From assembly GCA_024280755.1 (NCBI GenBank), contig JAJRPN010000036.1:62001-126000 (forward strand): 64,000 nucleotides of DNA. Direction: 5' to 3'. Origin of the DNA: Planctomycetota bacterium (GTDB lineage: Bacteria; Planctomycetota; Phycisphaerae; Phycisphaerales; UBA1924). Shown piece by piece: positions 1 to 9,102 of the stretch. Numbering within the stretch: position 1 is the first letter of the stretch; each line of letters opens with the position of its first letter. A model generated the notes under the pieces. It saw nothing but the letters and a program-made list of their open reading frames with translations. It was not told where the DNA came from and did no database searches. The translations under genes and the position numbers were made by a program.

Positions 1-146
1 CCAATAAACCACCCGCCACCCCACAGATAAAACAGCATGCTCGCGGCAAGGAGTACAAAGTTGCGTGCACGCCGAGGAGCGATCGCGTACAACAACAGCA
101 CGATCGGAAAGAAGACAAACAGGAATGTCTGGGATGAGAATACCAT
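1..146 (-). CDS. AlgI-like MBOAT O-acyltransferase, N-terminal fragment (runs off the left edge)
   Basis: The reverse strand opens with ATG at 146 and stays open to the window edge, giving 48 residues. They start MVFSSQTFLFVFFPIVLLLY and continue with a basic PRRARN segment and a second hydrophobic stretch ending LFYLWGGGW. This resembles the start of alginate O-acetylation protein AlgI and related membrane-bound O-acyltransferases, in which the first helix is followed by an Arg-rich turn and an LFYxWG motif. Such enzymes move acyl groups onto exported polysaccharides. Only the N-terminus is visible, so the substrate and the catalytic His cannot be judged. Confidence 0.75.
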   Translation of the reverse strand, partial: MVFSSQTFLFVFFPIVLLLYAIAPRRARNFVLLAASMLFYLWGGGWFI

Positions 147-189
147 ATGAGGGGAGAGTATACGCCGATATGCTCGCCGATGCCATTTC

Positions 190-241
190 TCCTCCCCGGG
201 CTTCCGGGGGAGATGCCCGCTCCTTCGCGGGCGGAGGGGGG
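190..241 (+). repeat. Family A palindromic element, copy 1
   Basis: Two hairpins in a row: CTCCCC(GGGCTTCC)GGGGGAG, then GCCCGC(TCCTTC)GCGGGC, followed by the conserved GGAGGGGG tail. It forms an inverted pair with copy 2 in the same intergenic gap. Confidence 0.8.
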
Positions 242-285
242 CTTTGACATACTCCTTGTGAGTCATCAAGAGAAGAAAAAACCAA

Positions 286-335
286 GACCTCCTCCGTCTG
301 CTGCGCAGCCACCTCCCCCGCAGGCGCGGGGGAGG
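286..335 (-). repeat. Family A palindromic element, copy 2 (inverted)
   Basis: Reverse orientation: GACCTCCTCC tail complement, then GTCTGCTGCGCAGC, then CCTCCCCCGCAGGCGCGGGGGAGG. The stem bases differ from copy 1 but pairing is kept. Copies 1 and 2 face each other about 45 bp apart between algI and degT. Confidence 0.8.
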
Positions 336-388
336 AGAGTATGCGGGCATCGAAATGTATGGCAAAATAATTGCAGGATAGAAAAAAC

Positions 389-412
389 CGCTCCCTTACG
401 GTCGCGGCTCGT
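389..412 (-). repeat. Family D repeat (CTCCCTTACGGTCGCGGCTCG type)
   Basis: A short repeat just downstream of the degT stop codon. The same core occurs at 18431-18452 and, as an inverted pair, at 45537-45611. It lies next to family A copy 2, as the 18431 copy lies next to copy 3. Confidence 0.7.
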
Positions 413-437
413 TCAGTCTACTGATCATCTGAGCACC

Positions 438-1607
438 TTACTTGGCGAAGGCGGCTGCAACCTTGGCGAGTGCATCACACACACCATTGGCCTGCTCGTC
501 GCTGAGCTTCTGGTGGATGGGGATACAGAACACGCAGGTTGCGAGTTTTTGTGCGATCTTGGGGGTGTCGCTGTTCTTGGCGATGCTGGCGAATACCGGC
601 TGCTCGGTCAACGGCTTGGGATAATGCACAGCCGTCGGCACGCCTTCTTTATTGAGGGCCGCACAGAACTCATCGCGGGTACAGGTCAGCTTGTCGAGAT
701 CGACTCGGCAGGTGTACAGGTGCCACGCAGGGTTCGAGCCTGCAGTGGGGACCGGACGAAGCACGCCTTCGATGGTGTCGATGCGATCGGCATAGATATT
801 GGCAACAGCGCGTCGGCGGTTGGTTTCGTCGCCGAGGGTTTCGAGCTTGGATAAGCCGATTGCGCCGGTGATGTCGTTCATGCGGTAGTTGAACCCGATG
901 GATTCGTGGAGGTACTTGCCGGTCTCGCCGTGGGAGCGAAGGAAGCCCATGTTCTTGGCGAGCTCTTCATCGTTGACGGTGACCATGCCACCCTCGCCGG
1001 TGCCCAGGTTCTTGGTGGCGTAGAACGAGTAAGTACATGCGTCGCCGAACGCGCCGATGCCCTTGCCGTTGTATTCAGCGAGGTGTGCCTGGGCACTGTC
1101 ATAGATGACCTTAAGATTATGCTTCTTGGCGATCGCTTCGATTGCGTCGATGTCGACGGGGATGCCATAGAGATGCGTGACGGCGATCGCCTTGGTGTTT
1201 GGTGTAATCAATCGTTCGATGTCCGCAGGATCTGCCTGGTATGAATCTTCAAGCACATCACAGAAGACAACCTTGGCGCCAGCCGCGACGAGCATCGAGA
1301 CGGTCGCGATGAATGTCCATGCCGGGGTGATGACCTCGTCGCCGCGTTCGAGCAGTGAGCCGTAGGCGAGCTGGAGGGCACAGGTGCCGTTGGCACAGGT
1401 GAGCCCGTAGTTTGCGTCTGATTGCTTGGCGAACTCTTCTTCGAGTGCTGCACATTTGGATGCTGCGCGGAGCATGCCCGACTTGAGCACCTCGGTGGCG
1501 GCTGCGATGTCTTTTTCGGTGAGTCCAACGGACATGAACGGGACATTGGCGTCGAAGACTGGGGTGCCGCCATTGATGGCGAGGTCTGATGCGGTCGCGG
1601 TGGTCAT
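438..1607 (-). CDS. DegT/DnrJ/EryC1/StrS family PLP-dependent aminotransferase
   Basis: A 389-residue protein of normal length for nucleotide-sugar aminotransferases. PLP-fold landmarks are in order: GTxAL near residue 74, ITPAWTFIATVSM near 93-105, YDSAQAHLAEYNGK at 169-182 with D170 for the pyridine nitrogen, and SFYATKNLGTGEGG with the Schiff-base lysine K199. Family members transfer an amino group from glutamate to a keto-sugar for exported glycans or glycolipids, but the exact substrate cannot be read. ATG at 1607 has a GAGGAAG ribosome site 6 bp upstream. The nearby AlgI-like gene on the same strand fits an envelope-polysaccharide setting, but repeats separate the two. Confidence 0.9.
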   Translation of the reverse strand: MTTATASDLAINGGTPVFDANVPFMSVGLTEKDIAAATEVLKSGMLRAASKCAALEEEFAKQSDANYGLTCANGTCALQLAYGSLLERGDEVITPAWTFIATVSMLVAAGAKVVFCDVLEDSYQADPADIERLITPNTKAIAVTHLYGIPVDIDAIEAIAKKHNLKVIYDSAQAHLAEYNGKGIGAFGDACTYSFYATKNLGTGEGGMVTVNDEELAKNMGFLRSHGETGKYLHESIGFNYRMNDITGAIGLSKLETLGDETNRRRAVANIYADRIDTIEGVLRPVPTAGSNPAWHLYTCRVDLDKLTCTRDEFCAALNKEGVPTAVHYPKPLTEQPVFASIAKNSDTPKIAQKLATCVFCIPIHQKLSDEQANGVCDALAKVAAAFAK

Positions 1608-1799
1608 GTGTACTTCCTCATTTAGGTCGGATTGGTCGTGGTTTGATTCGCGGCCTCAATCATATGCCTTCATATGAAAAAAACTGCCTTTTTATCAACC
1701 CAAAAACCGCCTCTAAATGGGCATAAAACGCCCATATCGTTCAAGGCCCGAAAAAAACATGACGAAAGACTGGCACAGGCGAAAACCTGATGTACTTTT

Positions 1800-1942
1800 T
1801 AGGCATCAGTGACACCGCTGACGAAAACACGAATCCACGCCGGTTTGGCTGACAAACCCACTTCGGCGTTCACAGTCTCTCTTTCTCTCTCTGCCAATAG
1901 GCAAACCCCAACCCGGACGACCCTCCGGGTTGTTGTTTTTTT
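1800..1942 (+). ncRNA. Candidate small RNA ending in an intrinsic terminator
   Basis: A stretch with no coding sequence holds three hairpins in a row on the plus strand: ACGCCG/CGGCGT (1837-1869) enclosing GGTTTG/CAAACC, then TGCC-AATA-GGCA (1892-1903), then ACCCGGA/TCCGGGT (1911-1930) followed by a T-rich run. The nearest upstream gene (degT) is on the other strand, so this terminator has no known gene to end. The 5' end is a guess. No known RNA family was recognised. It could instead be an attenuator-like leader of the gene at 2105. Confidence 0.4.
1911..1942 (+). terminator. Intrinsic terminator without an upstream gene
   Basis: A 7-bp GC-rich stem (ACCCGGA / TCCGGGT, 6-nt loop) is followed by TGTTGTTTTTTT on the plus strand. 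The opposite strand has no T-run, so it works in one direction only. Confidence 0.75.
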
Positions 1943-2104
1943 GATGCAGATCTCTCCGAGCGACTGAAAACTTGTTCTATCCCATCGTCCTCAGCAAAAT
2001 GCGGCTATTTTCATATCCAGACTCATGAATCTCGGTCGATTCGTCCCCGAATCAGCCCGATATCCCCTTGAACTGCTCTACAAACGATCGAGGGAGAGAA
2101 CCAA

Positions 2105-2407
2105 ATGTCCGAACCAACCAGCACCGCTTCAATCTATGATGACTCCGCCAAATATTGGAAAATGTGTACTATTGTCCTTGGAATCGGGTTTGTGATCGCT
2201 GTCGCCTCTCATGGAGGCCCGGCCAGCGCGAGCGCAAACACCCACATTTCCAACCAACTCACCGAGCATCAAGCCCATGTCGCTTGGCAAGCCCAGCAAA
2301 CCCTCTCCATCGGCGGGTTCGATACAGTCGATGGTGAACCCATGTTCATCATCCTCAACGATCAGGGTCAACGCGTTGGTGCGCTGCCGATGTCCGCTGC
2401 CGAATAG
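2105..2407 (+). CDS. Small single-pass membrane or exported hypothetical protein
   Basis: A 100-residue protein with a GAGGGAGAG ribosome site just before ATG 2105. Residues about 20-37 (MCTIVLGIGFVIAVASHG) form one hydrophobic segment after a short polar N-terminus. The rest is polar and contains two short beta-like segments (FDTVDGEPMFIILND and QGQRVGALPM). No family was recognised. It stands alone between the orphan terminator and the sorting-signal protein gene. Confidence 0.55.
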   Translation: MSEPTSTASIYDDSAKYWKMCTIVLGIGFVIAVASHGGPASASANTHISNQLTEHQAHVAWQAQQTLSIGGFDTVDGEPMFIILNDQGQRVGALPMSAAE

Positions 2408-2645
2408 GTAAAAGCAGTACCATTCAATTTATTATTACACCCAAATTGAGTCTGTTTTCAAGATATTTTCTAGGATTCATGGCTCTTATCGGGCCTTGAG
2501 GTATGTTTAACGCGCTGTGAAGACAGCAAATGGGACAATGGAAAAACCTCCATCGCAATGTTATGTCGATGTGCGGGTAAGCAACCAGAGCGGTCGCATT
2601 ACTCCGATGGTTACTTTCTGAACAAATGGAAATGAGAAGCAGAAA

Positions 2646-3242
2646 ATGAAGACTATGAAAACACTCGCGTTGGTCGCCATCGCAGGCTTTGCATTCAATG
2701 CAAACGCTGATGTATTGACCTTTGACTTTGACATCACCGACTTTGGTGATGTTCCAGAGGATGTCATCAACTTTGACTTTGATTTTGAAGCAATGGCCGG
2801 TGGCCAGATCGCTTCGATCGAATCAGTCAGCATCGAACTGAGCCACTCATGGGCAGACGATATCCGTTTCTCAATGACTGCAGCCGATGGTACATTCTTC
2901 GAGTTGCTCGGTGGCGAAGGCGGCAACCGTGACCTCGGTGACGGCAGCGAGACACTCGACGCCTTAGGCACCTACACATTCGTCGAAGCTGACGGCTTTG
3001 GCGGCTTTGATGACGCACCCCCTGTCGACCCAATCGTCAGTGGCACATACGACGCCATCAGTTGGGGCGCAGCAGGCCCATACGCAGCGGGCAGTTGGAA
3101 CCTCTTCCTTCGTGATCGCTTCTCCGGCGACGACGGAGCAGTCGGTTCGATCTCCATCGAATACACCCTCGTTCCTGCCCCAGGCGCGATGGCACTCATG
3201 GGGCTCGGCGGCCTCGTCGCCACCCGTCGTCGTCGCTCATAA
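2646..3242 (+). CDS. Secreted protein with PEP-CTERM-type sorting signal (VPAP variant)
   Basis: A 198-residue protein. A signal peptide (MKTMKTLALVAIAGFAFNANA) precedes an acidic, Asp/Gly-rich region with beta-rich pattern, including a WADDIRFSMTAADGT segment like proprotein-convertase P domains. The C-terminus is VPAPGAMALMGLGGLVA followed by TRRRRS: a PxP motif, a hydrophobic helix and an Arg cluster, the three parts of a PEP-CTERM signal recognised by an exosortase. It is probably processed at the membrane and released or attached to extracellular matrix. No exosortase lies in the window. A terminator follows at 3271. Confidence 0.8.
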   Translation: MKTMKTLALVAIAGFAFNANADVLTFDFDITDFGDVPEDVINFDFDFEAMAGGQIASIESVSIELSHSWADDIRFSMTAADGTFFELLGGEGGNRDLGDGSETLDALGTYTFVEADGFGGFDDAPPVDPIVSGTYDAISWGAAGPYAAGSWNLFLRDRFSGDDGAVGSISIEYTLVPAPGAMALMGLGGLVATRRRRS

Positions 3243-3270
3243 TGACTTCGATTTGAGAACAAAATAAATG

Positions 3271-3298
3271 CGGCCGGGATCGCTCCTGGTCGTTTTTT
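3271..3298 (+). terminator. Intrinsic terminator after the 2646-3242 gene
   Basis: CGGCCGGGA and TCCTGGTCG pair (with G-U pairs) around a 4-nt loop and are followed by six T. A second inverted repeat (CACGGCTTG / CAAGCCGTG, 3321-3349) follows. The rest of 3243-3583 shows no gene. Confidence 0.7.
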
Positions 3299-3583
3299 GA
3301 TGTCAAGGTAGATGGCAAGACACGGCTTGCCGAAGACGGTCAAGCCGTGGTATCCGATGAAGCGGGACCTTTTTCAATCCCAAACCGCTGTTGTGCACGG
3401 CTTGTGTTAGCGAGTTTGCCTTCGGATAATTAAGTCTGAAATTATTCCATTCATGGGGGATTTCCCTTGAATTGGAAAGAGTTCGCTCTAGACTACATGT
3501 TGAGAGAGGCAGAAAATGTAACTGCCAATACCAAAACGGTTAACACTGACCGTTTTTAATACCACGAGAAAGAGAGAGATAAA

Positions 3584-4150
3584 ATGAACTTGAATGTACT
3601 CGCAGTAGTTGCTGCAACCGGACTCGTAAGCGTCGCTTCAGCTGAGGTCCTCCTGAGCGTTGACCTTTCAGTTGTTGACACCATCACCATCACCGCTACT
3701 GGTGGCCTTTCGTCCGCTGACGCATCAGGAAGCAACTTCACTGGTTACCTCCTCGCTGACTTCTTCACCGATGCAGCAGCTACCCCAGCTGACACATCAG
3801 TTTCAGGTGACTTGAGCACCGCAGCAAACGCATCAGATGGCAGTGCTGACCTCTTCAGCGGCAGCACCAGCTTTGGTTTGAATGTATGGTCATTCTCCAC
3901 TGATGGCACTGTTGGCGTAACCGCTGGTGCTGTTGCATTCGTTGGTTCAACAACTTGGACCGTCGATGCATTTGATTACGCAGACATGCTCGCTGGCAAC
4001 ACCAGCGGCGACATCTACTTCGGTGCTGACACCGATGACGATATCGGTGGCGCCGCAGTCCTCATCGGTACATGGAATGTTGTTCCTGCTCCAAGCTCAC
4101 TGGCCTTGATCGGTCTCGGTGGTCTCGTTGCTGGTCGTCGTCGTCGCTAA
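3584..4150 (+). CDS. Secreted protein with PEP-CTERM-type sorting signal (VPAP variant)
   Basis: A 188-residue protein with a signal peptide ending VASA (about residue 20), a Ser/Thr/Asp/Ala-rich body rich in TGG and GSTS turns, and the C-terminal signal VPAPSSLALIGLGGLVAG followed by RRRR. The body does not resemble the 2646 protein, so only the anchor is shared. Codons end more often in T than in neighbouring genes, which may reflect high expression. GAGAAAGAGAGAG lies just upstream of ATG 3584. Cargo function unknown. Confidence 0.8.
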   Translation: MNLNVLAVVAATGLVSVASAEVLLSVDLSVVDTITITATGGLSSADASGSNFTGYLLADFFTDAAATPADTSVSGDLSTAANASDGSADLFSGSTSFGLNVWSFSTDGTVGVTAGAVAFVGSTTWTVDAFDYADMLAGNTSGDIYFGADTDDDIGGAAVLIGTWNVVPAPSSLALIGLGGLVAGRRRR

Positions 4151-4188
4151 TCGACAACTTCGAATCAACATCGATTGATACAAATAAA

Positions 4189-4223
4189 AAACAGGTCAGA
4201 TTCATTTCTGACCTGTTTTTGTT
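4189..4223. terminator. Bidirectional intrinsic terminator between convergent genes
   Basis: A perfect 12-bp stem, AAACAGGTCAGA / TCTGACCTGTTT with a 6-nt loop, has A-runs on its left and T-runs on its right. It can end both the plus-strand secreted-protein gene and the minus-strand accBC operon. Confidence 0.85.
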
Positions 4224-4244
4224 TTTGGATATGCTTTGAAGGGT

Positions 4245-5588
4245 TTAGCTTTTGAGCAATCGTTCAAGGTAATGAATATCAACCCCACCCTTTTTAAAGT
4301 CAGAGTTCTGCATCAACTCCGCATGCAGCGGGATCGTCGTCTTGATTGGGCCAACTTCAAACTCGTGAAGCGCACGAGCAGCACGCGTAATCGCAGCCTC
4401 GCGTGTCTCGGCATGCACAATCAGCTTGCCGATCATCGAGTCATAGTTCGGTGGAACCCGGTATCCAGCACACACATGTGAATCGATCCGCACGCCTAGG
4501 CCGCCCGGCGCACGGTAAGTCTCGATCAGCCCGGCTGACGGGCGGAAATCCTTGGTGTGGTCTTCGGCGTTAATTCGACACTCAATTGCGTGCCCGCTGA
4601 TCTTGATGTCTTTTTGCTTATACGGAATCTTCTCACCGGCCGCTACCATGATGGACATCTTCACAATGTCCACCCCGGTAATTGCTTCGGTGATTGGATG
4701 TTCAACCTGCACGCGTGTATTTACTTCGAGCATGTAGAAGTTCTGGTCGCCGTCCATGAGGAACTCGACGGTTGCAGCACCGGCGTAGTCCGCACTCTTG
4801 ATCAGCTTGGCGGCTGCTTCACAGACCTTCTCGATCTTCTTGCGCTCAACACCCGGCGCCGGCGCTTCTTCGATAATTTTTTGGTGCCTGCGCTGCATCG
4901 AGCAGTCGCGTTCCCAGAGATGAATCGCGTTGCCGTGCTTGTCGCCGATAACTTGGACTTCAACATGGCGTGCGTTTTCGAGGAACTTCTCGACGAATAC
5001 GCCGCCGTTGCCAAACGCGGCGAGCGCTTCTTGTGAAGCCTTGGATACATTGGCGCGAAGCGTCGCTTCATTGCGGCAGATCCGCATCCCGCGTCCGCCA
5101 CCGCCAGCCGAGGCTTTGATGATGACCGGGTATCCGATCTCCGCTGCCACTTCGACCGCTTCATCAAGCTCTTCGATCTCGCCTTCGGTTCCAGGGAACA
5201 CCGGCACCTTGGCCGCGCGGGCATAGCGTTTGGCTTCGATCTTGTCGCCGAGTTTGCCCATTGCTTCTGGCGATGGGCCAATGAACTCAATCTTACAATC
5301 GCGGCAGATCTCGGAGAAATCAGCACGCTCGGCGAGGAATCCATACCCCGGATGGATCGCATCAACATCGGCAACCTCGGCCGCCGAGATAATCCGCGAG
5401 ATATTCAGATACGAGTCCTTTGATGGCCCCGGGCCGATACAAATCGCCTCGTCGGCGTCACGCAGGTATGGAGCATCCTTGTCTGCGGTGGAATACACGC
5501 AAACAGTTTCAATTTCAAGCTCGCGGCACGCCCGCATAATCCGTTGGGCGATCTCTCCACGATTGGCGATCAACACGCGTTTAAACAT
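4245..5588 (-). CDS. accC: Acetyl-CoA carboxylase, biotin carboxylase subunit
   Basis: 447 residues, the normal length for AccC. It carboxylates biotin on AccB using ATP and bicarbonate, the first half-reaction of fatty-acid synthesis. Landmarks in order: N-terminal FKRVLIANRGEIAQRIMRAC, the ATP-grasp Gly-rich loop KASAGGGGRGMRI (about 159-171), HVEVQVIGD, RDCSMQRRHQKIIEEAPAP, LEVNTRVQVEHPITE with the catalytic Glu/Arg pair, and the C-terminal RINAEDHTKDFRPSAG. It lies 48 bp downstream of accB on the same strand, the usual accBC operon. Confidence 0.97.
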   Translation of the reverse strand: MFKRVLIANRGEIAQRIMRACRELEIETVCVYSTADKDAPYLRDADEAICIGPGPSKDSYLNISRIISAAEVADVDAIHPGYGFLAERADFSEICRDCKIEFIGPSPEAMGKLGDKIEAKRYARAAKVPVFPGTEGEIEELDEAVEVAAEIGYPVIIKASAGGGGRGMRICRNEATLRANVSKASQEALAAFGNGGVFVEKFLENARHVEVQVIGDKHGNAIHLWERDCSMQRRHQKIIEEAPAPGVERKKIEKVCEAAAKLIKSADYAGAATVEFLMDGDQNFYMLEVNTRVQVEHPITEAITGVDIVKMSIMVAAGEKIPYKQKDIKISGHAIECRINAEDHTKDFRPSAGLIETYRAPGGLGVRIDSHVCAGYRVPPNYDSMIGKLIVHAETREAAITRAARALHEFEVGPIKTTIPLHAELMQNSDFKKGGVDIHYLERLLKS

Positions 5589-5636
5589 GGTGGTGACTTT
5601 CGTCTATCTACTGCACGCTAGGCGTGATGTATTGAG

Positions 5637-6086
5637 TTATTTGAGGAGGAACATCTTCTGACCAAACTCGACGGCATCGCCGTCTTTGACCAAAATCTTC
5701 TCGATAACGCCGCTCTGCTCGGCTTTGATCTCGTTAAAGACCTTCATCGCTTCGACGATGCACACGACGGTGTCTGGGCCGACAGAATCGCCCACGCTTA
5801 TAAAGTTCTTTGCGTCCGGGTTGGGCTTGTTGTAGTAAGTCCCAACCATCGGCGACTCAATCGCGGCGAGGTTTTCATCAGCCGCGGGTGGCGGTGCTGC
5901 TGCGGGTGGTGCAACTGCCACAGCGGCCGGTGCTGCTGCGATCGCAGGTGCCTGCTGGATCACAGGCGCCTGATCAGACCCGCGCTTGATGGTGACGGTT
6001 TCTTGTTGGTCATGAAGGTCGAGCTCGGTGAGTTCGTTTTCAACCATTAAGCGGACGAGTTCTTTGAGTTTGCGGATATCAATCAT
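5637..6086 (-). CDS. accB: Acetyl-CoA carboxylase, biotin carboxyl carrier protein
   Basis: 149 residues. N-terminal helical region MIDIRKLKELVRLMVENELTE, then an Ala/Pro linker (about 45-72), then a lipoyl/biotinyl domain. The biotinylation site reads EAMKVFNEI rather than the common EAMKMMNEI; K115 is the attachment lysine. It carries carboxybiotin between AccC and the carboxyltransferase. First gene of accB-accC. Subunits AccA and AccD are not in the window. Confidence 0.96.
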   Translation of the reverse strand: MIDIRKLKELVRLMVENELTELDLHDQQETVTIKRGSDQAPVIQQAPAIAAAPAAVAVAPPAAAPPPAADENLAAIESPMVGTYYNKPNPDAKNFISVGDSVGPDTVVCIVEAMKVFNEIKAEQSGVIEKILVKDGDAVEFGQKMFLLK

Positions 6087-6281
6087 GGTGTTGTATTGCT
6101 GCTGAGAATGGTTTCATTCGGTGTGCGTAAAGAGTCCCCAGAAGCCTGCGTGTACAAATGAAACTCATCCACGAGCGATGAGCAGCAGGCCTGATCATAA
6201 TCATACCCTCAAATGCCATCAAACGCGAACTTCCTCGATAATGGTTCGATCTTCGCTCAAGTCGTGGGGGTACACTCCGCC

Positions 6282-7883
6282 ATGCCCGAACAGGTGCCTC
6301 GCAAAATTTCGGTGTCATCCCTTCCAACAATCGCGTTGATCCTCATCGTGAGTTTTCTCTCGCTTCCGATCGCCATCGAACTCATCCGCTCATTGGCTTC
6401 GCTCTTCATCAGCCAATCGGACACCTCGATTGCCGAGATCTTCTTCCGCTCCGATCGCATCCTTCTGCTCATCCGATCCATTGCCATCGCCTGCCTCATC
6501 GCTTTGGTCGGTATGTGCATGGGTATTCCGCTCGGACGCATGCTCACCAGCAACCAGAAGCCTCTCTTGTTGGCGGTCCTTCTCTCACCGCTTTGGCTCC
6601 CGGCCATCATGCTCTACGCTGCGGGTAATCTCATGCGTGCGCCAGACACATGGCTCGGCAGCATGATCGTGTCCTATTCCACAAGCTCGCCCGATCTCCG
6701 ATGGATCACGATCTGGATCGGATATGCTGTTGCGGTGCTTGGGCTTGCCATCTGGAGCGCACCAATCGCAGCGGTGTTGATCGCTTCAGGTTTAGGCACC
6801 CGCTCGAATCTGTATAACGAGATGATCGCCCTCGAACCCGTAGGCATCATCCGCCGAGCCTGGCTCTGGATGCGCATCTATCAAAGGGTACTTTTTCGAG
6901 CATGGATACTCATCGCCGTGCTCATGCTCGGGTCGGCTGTCCCGATGCACCTCGCCCAGCTCGAAACCTGGTCGATCGTCATCTGGCGCCAGCTCGCCGA
7001 GCGATCGCCCGAGCAGTGGGGGATCGTCTGGCTCTCGAGCTGGCCGACCATTTTCATCGCAGCGATTGGTGCGTGGGTTCTTACCAAAGCCGTTATCACC
7101 CAGCGAGAATCATCAAGCACCGATGATCGCGGCCACACCGCCGAGCAGCTCCCCAAAGCAGTCGTGCTTCTCGCCCTTGCCGTATGGGCACTGGGCGCGT
7201 TGCTCCCCTTGGTGGCCATGTTCATTACCCTCGATGATCTGGGCTCGATTCTTCACTTCTGGAAGATCCAAAGTGCTGCTGTGCGCGATTCAGGACTCAT
7301 CGCCCTCTTCACCGGCTTGTTCACCTTCCTCGTCGCTCTGCTTGTTGCCATCACCTTGGCCAACCCATCACGCACCAGCCGCAAACTCGGCGCGATCTGT
7401 GTGTTGAGCCTTTGTATCCTCGGGCTGATCCCGGGGGTTCTTGTGGGCGCAGCGGTCGCGCGTCTTCCGATCGATGGATTCACTTCGACATGGTTCGCCA
7501 CCCTGCTCGCGTCGTGCATCCGCACCAGCTTCTTGGGCGCAATCGTCGGGTCACTGTGCGCCTCAAGCGAATCTATCGAACGACAATCCATCCGCTGGCA
7601 ACTCGCCGGCCCGTCGCTCGTCGGGTGGTTCCAAACCAGATTTCCTTCCATCTTCATGCCTTTGCTGGGTTCGGGGCTTATTGGAATGATCTACTCGTTC
7701 TCCGAGATCGAAGCAGCCATCATGGTTCGTTCCCCCTCGATGCACAACTTGCCTCAGCAACTCCTCTCCGATCTCCACTATGCCCGCCTTGAGCAGCTCA
7801 GTGCAGCGGGGATCAACATCATCGTCTTCGGATTGCTCTTCTCAGTTGTTGGCTCATTGCTTCTATCCAAACGCAAAGATTGA
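6282..7883 (+). CDS. ABC-transporter-permease-like protein, two fused permease halves
   Basis: Using the ATG at 6282 (MPEQVPRKISV), this is 533 residues with about 12 hydrophobic segments in two six-helix halves, the layout of fused permeases such as those for iron(III) or thiamine. The second half ends with a cytoplasmic-loop-like stretch (FSEIEAAIMVRSPSMHNLPQQ) that matches the permease pattern of an acidic residue, Ala, then a Pro and a leucine-rich run. No ATPase or binding-protein gene is adjacent. The downstream neighbour is an NHL lipoprotein, so substrate and even active transport are uncertain. Confidence 0.6.
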   Translation: MPEQVPRKISVSSLPTIALILIVSFLSLPIAIELIRSLASLFISQSDTSIAEIFFRSDRILLLIRSIAIACLIALVGMCMGIPLGRMLTSNQKPLLLAVLLSPLWLPAIMLYAAGNLMRAPDTWLGSMIVSYSTSSPDLRWITIWIGYAVAVLGLAIWSAPIAAVLIASGLGTRSNLYNEMIALEPVGIIRRAWLWMRIYQRVLFRAWILIAVLMLGSAVPMHLAQLETWSIVIWRQLAERSPEQWGIVWLSSWPTIFIAAIGAWVLTKAVITQRESSSTDDRGHTAEQLPKAVVLLALAVWALGALLPLVAMFITLDDLGSILHFWKIQSAAVRDSGLIALFTGLFTFLVALLVAITLANPSRTSRKLGAICVLSLCILGLIPGVLVGAAVARLPIDGFTSTWFATLLASCIRTSFLGAIVGSLCASSESIERQSIRWQLAGPSLVGWFQTRFPSIFMPLLGSGLIGMIYSFSEIEAAIMVRSPSMHNLPQQLLSDLHYARLEQLSAAGINIIVFGLLFSVVGSLLLSKRKD

Positions 7884-7935
7884 AAACAAACATTCAATAC
7901 GCAACTCGCCTACCCCCTCACGGGTATCTGTTCGT

Positions 7936-9102
7936 ATGATCCCCGATATGGCGATTGATTCACGATTCTGGACACTGACTGTTCTTACAAAGTACGCATG
8001 TGTTCTTGCATGCACTCTCGGCTCCCTTTTCGTAATCGGCTGTTCAAAATCCGCTGCTCAAGCCGGTACTGGCGAACCCACAGCCCTCAACACAATCAAA
8101 GTCTTGGGCGAGCCGGGCACCCAACGCGGGCAGTTCGTCTATCCCCGTGGTATGGATGTCTTCCTCGTTGACGATCAACCAAGAGCCGTCATTGTTGATA
8201 AAACCGCACGCATCCAGGTCATGGATCTCAATACCGGCCATATCATCGGGTCAGTCCACACCCCCAAATGGGATCGTGGCAAACCCACCGGGCTGACCGT
8301 CGCCCCCTCCCTGCTCGATCCAGATATTCTCGCGGTCTATGTCGCCGATACCCACGAACACCGCGTGTTGATGTATCACCTCCCGCTCCCAGATGTACAG
8401 GTGCCCGTCCCGACCCAGCCAGACTTCACCTTCGGCTCCTTCGGCGAAGAACCCGGGCAGTTCATCTATCCCACCGATATTGCGATCGATTCCGACGATC
8501 AAGGGATCGTAAACTATGTCTATGTCTCCGAATACGGCGGCAACGATCGCATTAGCAGGTTCAAAGTCGATCGTTCGACAGATCTCCCTACCCTCACCTA
8601 CGAATACCAAATCGGAATCGTCGGCGAAGAAGTCGACGCCTCAGACTTCCCCAACGCCCTGAGCCGACCACAATCGATCGAACTTTGGACCAACCCCGCC
8701 GGCACGCAAGAGCTGATTATCACCGACGCAAGCCATCATCGCGTAGGGAGAATGACCACCCAAGGCGATGTCATCGCATGGTTCGGCGATCCAATGGACA
8801 CCTCCGAAAACGCCTACCGATTTCCCTATGGTATCACCGCCCTCGACGACGGCACCGCCCTCATCACCGAGTTCGGTTCAAATCGGATACGATGTATCAA
8901 TATAGAATCTGGCGACACCCTCTGGCGGTATGGTGTTGGTGGGCGAAGCATCGGGCAACTCGCCCAGCCTTGGGATTGTGGCGTGATTGGGGACAAACTC
9001 GTGATACTGGATTCGATGAACAGCCGATTGCAAATCTGCACACTCCCCAACGGAGTTTCAAAGATCGGCAACGAATACGCCAACGGAGGATCAGCACCTT
9101 GA
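7936..9102 (+). CDS. NHL-repeat (six-bladed propeller) lipoprotein
   Basis: 388 residues from ATG 7936 (MIPDMAIDSRFW); ATG 7948 is also possible. The hydrophobic leader ends in a lipobox (LFVIGC), suggesting a lipid-anchored protein. Repeated blades follow, with the NHL hallmarks GxxG.F.yPrgm and D...RIq.m: QRGQFVYPRGMDV, PGQFIYPTDIAID, NAYRFPYGITALDDG and SIGQLAQPWDCGV. The fold is usually a binding platform or, in a few cases, a lyase. Its stop codon overlaps the TTG start of the next gene, so the two are translationally coupled. Confidence 0.75.
   Translation: MIPDMAIDSRFWTLTVLTKYACVLACTLGSLFVIGCSKSAAQAGTGEPTALNTIKVLGEPGTQRGQFVYPRGMDVFLVDDQPRAVIVDKTARIQVMDLNTGHIIGSVHTPKWDRGKPTGLTVAPSLLDPDILAVYVADTHEHRVLMYHLPLPDVQVPVPTQPDFTFGSFGEEPGQFIYPTDIAIDSDDQGIVNYVYVSEYGGNDRISRFKVDRSTDLPTLTYEYQIGIVGEEVDASDFPNALSRPQSIELWTNPAGTQELIITDASHHRVGRMTTQGDVIAWFGDPMDTSENAYRFPYGITALDDGTALITEFGSNRIRCINIESGDTLWRYGVGGRSIGQLAQPWDCGVIGDKLVILDSMNSRLQICTLPNGVSKIGNEYANGGSAP

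Noticed and set aside
8685-9098. Earlier start of the 1003-residue VWA protein
   Set aside because: The frame lies inside the NHL lipoprotein gene, and a TTG with GGAGG at 9099 gives a coupled start.
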